This document shows positions 61,801 to 64,000 of a stretch of 64,000 nucleotides of DNA, one piece after another. The DNA lies in assembly GCA_018902385.1 (NCBI GenBank), contig JABSSW010000011.1:1-64000 (forward strand). Direction: 5' to 3'. Both the position numbers and the translations under genes were made by a program. The notes beneath the pieces were generated by a model. That model was not told the DNA's origin. It saw nothing but the letters and a program-made list of their open reading frames with translations, and made no database searches. The stretch is from Physcia stellaris. Lineage: Eukaryota; Ascomycota; Lecanoromycetes; Caliciales; Physciaceae. Positions within the stretch are counted from its first letter, which is position 1; the number at the start of each line of letters is the position of its first letter.

Positions 61801-63206
61801 CATCAGACAGGGAAGCAGGCAGCTCCGCAGACTCAGTTTTGGCAATTTGATAGACGGATGGCTTTGGACGTGTATACAGTTCAGTATCATCGATCTCTTC
61901 TGCTTCGTAGTCTCCAAAATGCTCCCAATCAGATGGCCCTCCAAAGCCTAGTGCTGAAGCGCCATAGGTCCCTAAAGTCGAGTGAGACAAGAGGCTTGAC
62001 GTTACTATTGTGTCGCTGGTTTTGCGTTGACCGTCTGATTCGGAAGCTGACAGTCGATGGACATTAGCATTCTTGGCCGCAGTTGCCGTATCCATATGAT
62101 CGGATTCATCCTTTATGCTGTGAACTGACGAATGAGGGGATTGCCAATAGAACGAGTCACTTCGTTGAGGCTCATTGTGCTGGTTTGGTTGGCTTGGAGC
62201 TGGCTCCGTGCAGTGGGGCGCTTGGTCTTGGCGCCATATCGATGATGGAATTGAATACGTTATGTGGTCTTTTACTGGATCGTACCGTCGCAAGTGTTGA
62301 GTTTGCTCTTGAGTCGAAAGAGATAGAGGTTGATGCGTTTGAAATGTAAATAACTGTTGTTTCATCTCGTCTGGAGCTTGACCTCCCCCGCTCTCGTCAT
62401 CGGGAGGTAGCTTTGGAGGTGGTGCTGGAGGGAGTCTATGAGGCGGGAGCGGTGAAGTTCCAACATTTGAGCTGCCGTGAAGAGTTGCAGGGTTGTGATC
62501 AAATGTCGATTGTGCAACACTGGGATCGTAACTTAGAGGTGGGAGATATTCATTACTAGGATTGTTCTCCGAGAAGCTTTGTTGCGCCGATGCTTCAGGG
62601 GCCACGGCAGATGGTCTAGGCTGGGGTGGACAGGTAGCATTTAGCACAAAGTCATTCGTTCGCAACACAGATGTTTTGAGGATCACCTACTGGCAGAGGT
62701 GGTTTTGGTATCTGCTCAGGCCCTCCACCCTGGCGCTTGCCGTGGTCTTCTCCCCAATGGGATCTGTCCGGTTGATGTCCAGTGGGTCCTGCAGCTCTGG
62801 GTTGCGGGCGATATCCTGGCATTGGACCATAGGTGCTTGGGTTATACGCAGCACTCATCTGACTCAGGGACGAATTCGGTTTGGGAGGTCCAGGTAACTG
62901 CCATAATTGTTCCGTGCTAGCGAAGTGATTCATCCACTGCGACGCGGAAAAAGGTTCTGTGCTGGCAGGATGTCGAGGTGGTAGCGGAGGGGCTGCAGCC
63001 GCAGGACTCGTACTTTCCCGCCCTGATCCTATACACTCTTAGCTTCGCAAGGATCCGGTGGTAGAGAACCTGAACGGACCATCTTCATGGGAGATTCGTT
63101 GAGGGGATGCTCTCCCCTGTGCCGGACCATAGTAGTATTTGCTCAGCGGCGGCAGCACAGACCTTGGGGATTCTGGGGATTGCGAGTCGTGGTTATGGTT
63201 CTGCAT
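58859..63206 (-). CDS. Large fungal protein of unknown function with C-terminal helical region
   Basis: I do not recognise this protein. The three-exon model on - is 63206-63080, 63028-62691 and 62620-58859, which total 4227 bases and 1408 residues exactly. The second intron (62690-62621) has a GTAGGT donor and a CCCCAG acceptor. The first (63079-63029, 51 bp, GTCCGT..TATAG) is inferred: without it, an in-frame TAA at 63041-63039 interrupts otherwise coding-like sequence on both sides. The N-terminal half is Pro/Ser/Gln-rich with PPLPP and PKPPLPP tracts, possible SH3 ligands. A conserved-looking block, DPYAGLDAWGKASLNRYIAML, lies at mid-protein. The C-terminal 500 residues are charged and mostly helical (EDRSEYKTFVAEVFNVVWARL, then KQLERQFEDAEKKAIVEYCRQ). 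No membrane segment or signal peptide is evident. A cytoskeletal or trafficking scaffold is possible but unsupported. Confidence 0.8.
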
Positions 63207-64000
63207 TCTCGATCATGTTGCGATCGTCCAGACTCGAAATATATAGGAGGACGTCAACGAATCGCATCGTCGGGTTTTGCTGTGTAACTGTGCAGCGACA
63301 GCAGACTGCACATAAAACGTAGTGACAAATAGTAAGAGGAGAGAAGAGGGGTTAAGGATGGGTATGATGAATGAGGAAGAGATGGAGTCGAACGGTGGAT
63401 TACAGCATTATTAATATTGTGTGGTAGTTGGTCAAGGTGCGACGGGGAGATCATCTCGGTGCCTGCTTGGTACTACGACCTGCAGGACAATCGAAACTTG
63501 GGTTTGTGAGGCTGAACAGTAGCGCAGCTACTTTTCTACCTTAATGAGGGCACTAAGGTAAGTAGATTAAACGAAGCTGTGAGCCTGTGACGCAAGCCGA
63601 AACTAAAATAGAATTACCATGCCAGCCTTGAGTAAAGTGATAACAACATGCAGGACATTCGGGCCAATACGACGAGATTCAGGTACATCGCAATCACAGA
63701 AGGTTACCGGTTGAAAGCTCTGCACTTTCTGTCAATCTGTATGTATATTGGAATGGAAGGGGTATCGCTATCAGCTCTTGGAACGGGCCACCGTATATAT
63801 AGATCAGCTTCATGAAGTGCATGTCGTAATCTGCATGTCTATCGTAACGCTCAAATCTCAATGGTTGCGGTGATGATGCTGCGCCTAACCTGGACTCCTT
63901 CCCTTAAAGGATAACAGATGCAAAGGATCATGGGTATACGGCCGGGTCCAACTCTCATCGATAAGATCATCCCTCAGCATGCTATTTGCTCTCCGGCGCA
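63207..64000. other. Upstream flank of the 1408-residue gene, nothing recognised
   Basis: About 0.8 kb to the window end with no recognisable frame or RNA gene. It is presumably the promoter of the large gene on -. Confidence 0.5.

Noticed and set aside
1-64000. CRISPR arrays, tRNA and rRNA genes
   Set aside because: I saw no regularly spaced repeats and no cloverleaf or rRNA-like sequence on reading. Short RNA genes could be missed without a search.

Overview
The window looks like nuclear DNA of a filamentous ascomycete (Pezizomycotina). Genes carry many short introns of about 45-130 bp with GT..AG ends. There is a highly reducing polyketide synthase, a fungal-type telomerase reverse transcriptase, and a large AT-rich block of point-mutated retroelement copies. 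I cannot name a genus. All gene models were spliced by eye; several of them close exactly in frame over up to ten exons.

Layout. 1-15.4 kb: AT-rich, gene-free compartment. It holds a degraded Ty3/gypsy copy on + (1-3.0 kb), a normal-GC island (3.0-5.0 kb), another degraded repeat (5.0-7.3 kb), a diverged direct repeat, a second degraded Ty3/gypsy copy on - (about 9.3-12.6 kb) and a pair of about 215-bp inverted repeats (12.9/15.4 kb). Nearly every C left in it is followed by A or G; CpT and CpC are almost gone. 15.4-17 kb: transition, no gene recognised.

17-36.6 kb: accessory region, all on +. It contains a PLP-dependent D-threonine aldolase/D-serine dehydratase-like gene (frameshifted), an S9 prolyl oligopeptidase-family pseudogene, a structurally whole gag-only LTR element with a 5-bp target duplication (21.9-25.3 kb), spermidine synthase, an FSH1/LovG-like serine hydrolase, and a highly reducing PKS (KS-AT-DH-ER-KR-ACP, no methyltransferase; one frame disruption in KS). 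The hydrolase and PKS promoters share two short motifs, so these genes may form a biosynthetic cluster: the PKS builds a reduced chain, the hydrolase releases it, and the spermidine synthase could supply a polyamine or be a bystander.

37.5-63.2 kb: conserved, mostly intact genes. These are telomerase reverse transcriptase (10 exons), a TBC-domain protein lacking the usual catalytic fingers, a GMC oxidoreductase (-) head-to-head with a zinc alcohol dehydrogenase (+, 10 exons), a SWIM zinc-finger protein (-), a three-finger transcription factor (-), and a 1408-residue protein of unknown function (-). No tRNA, rRNA or CRISPR was seen.
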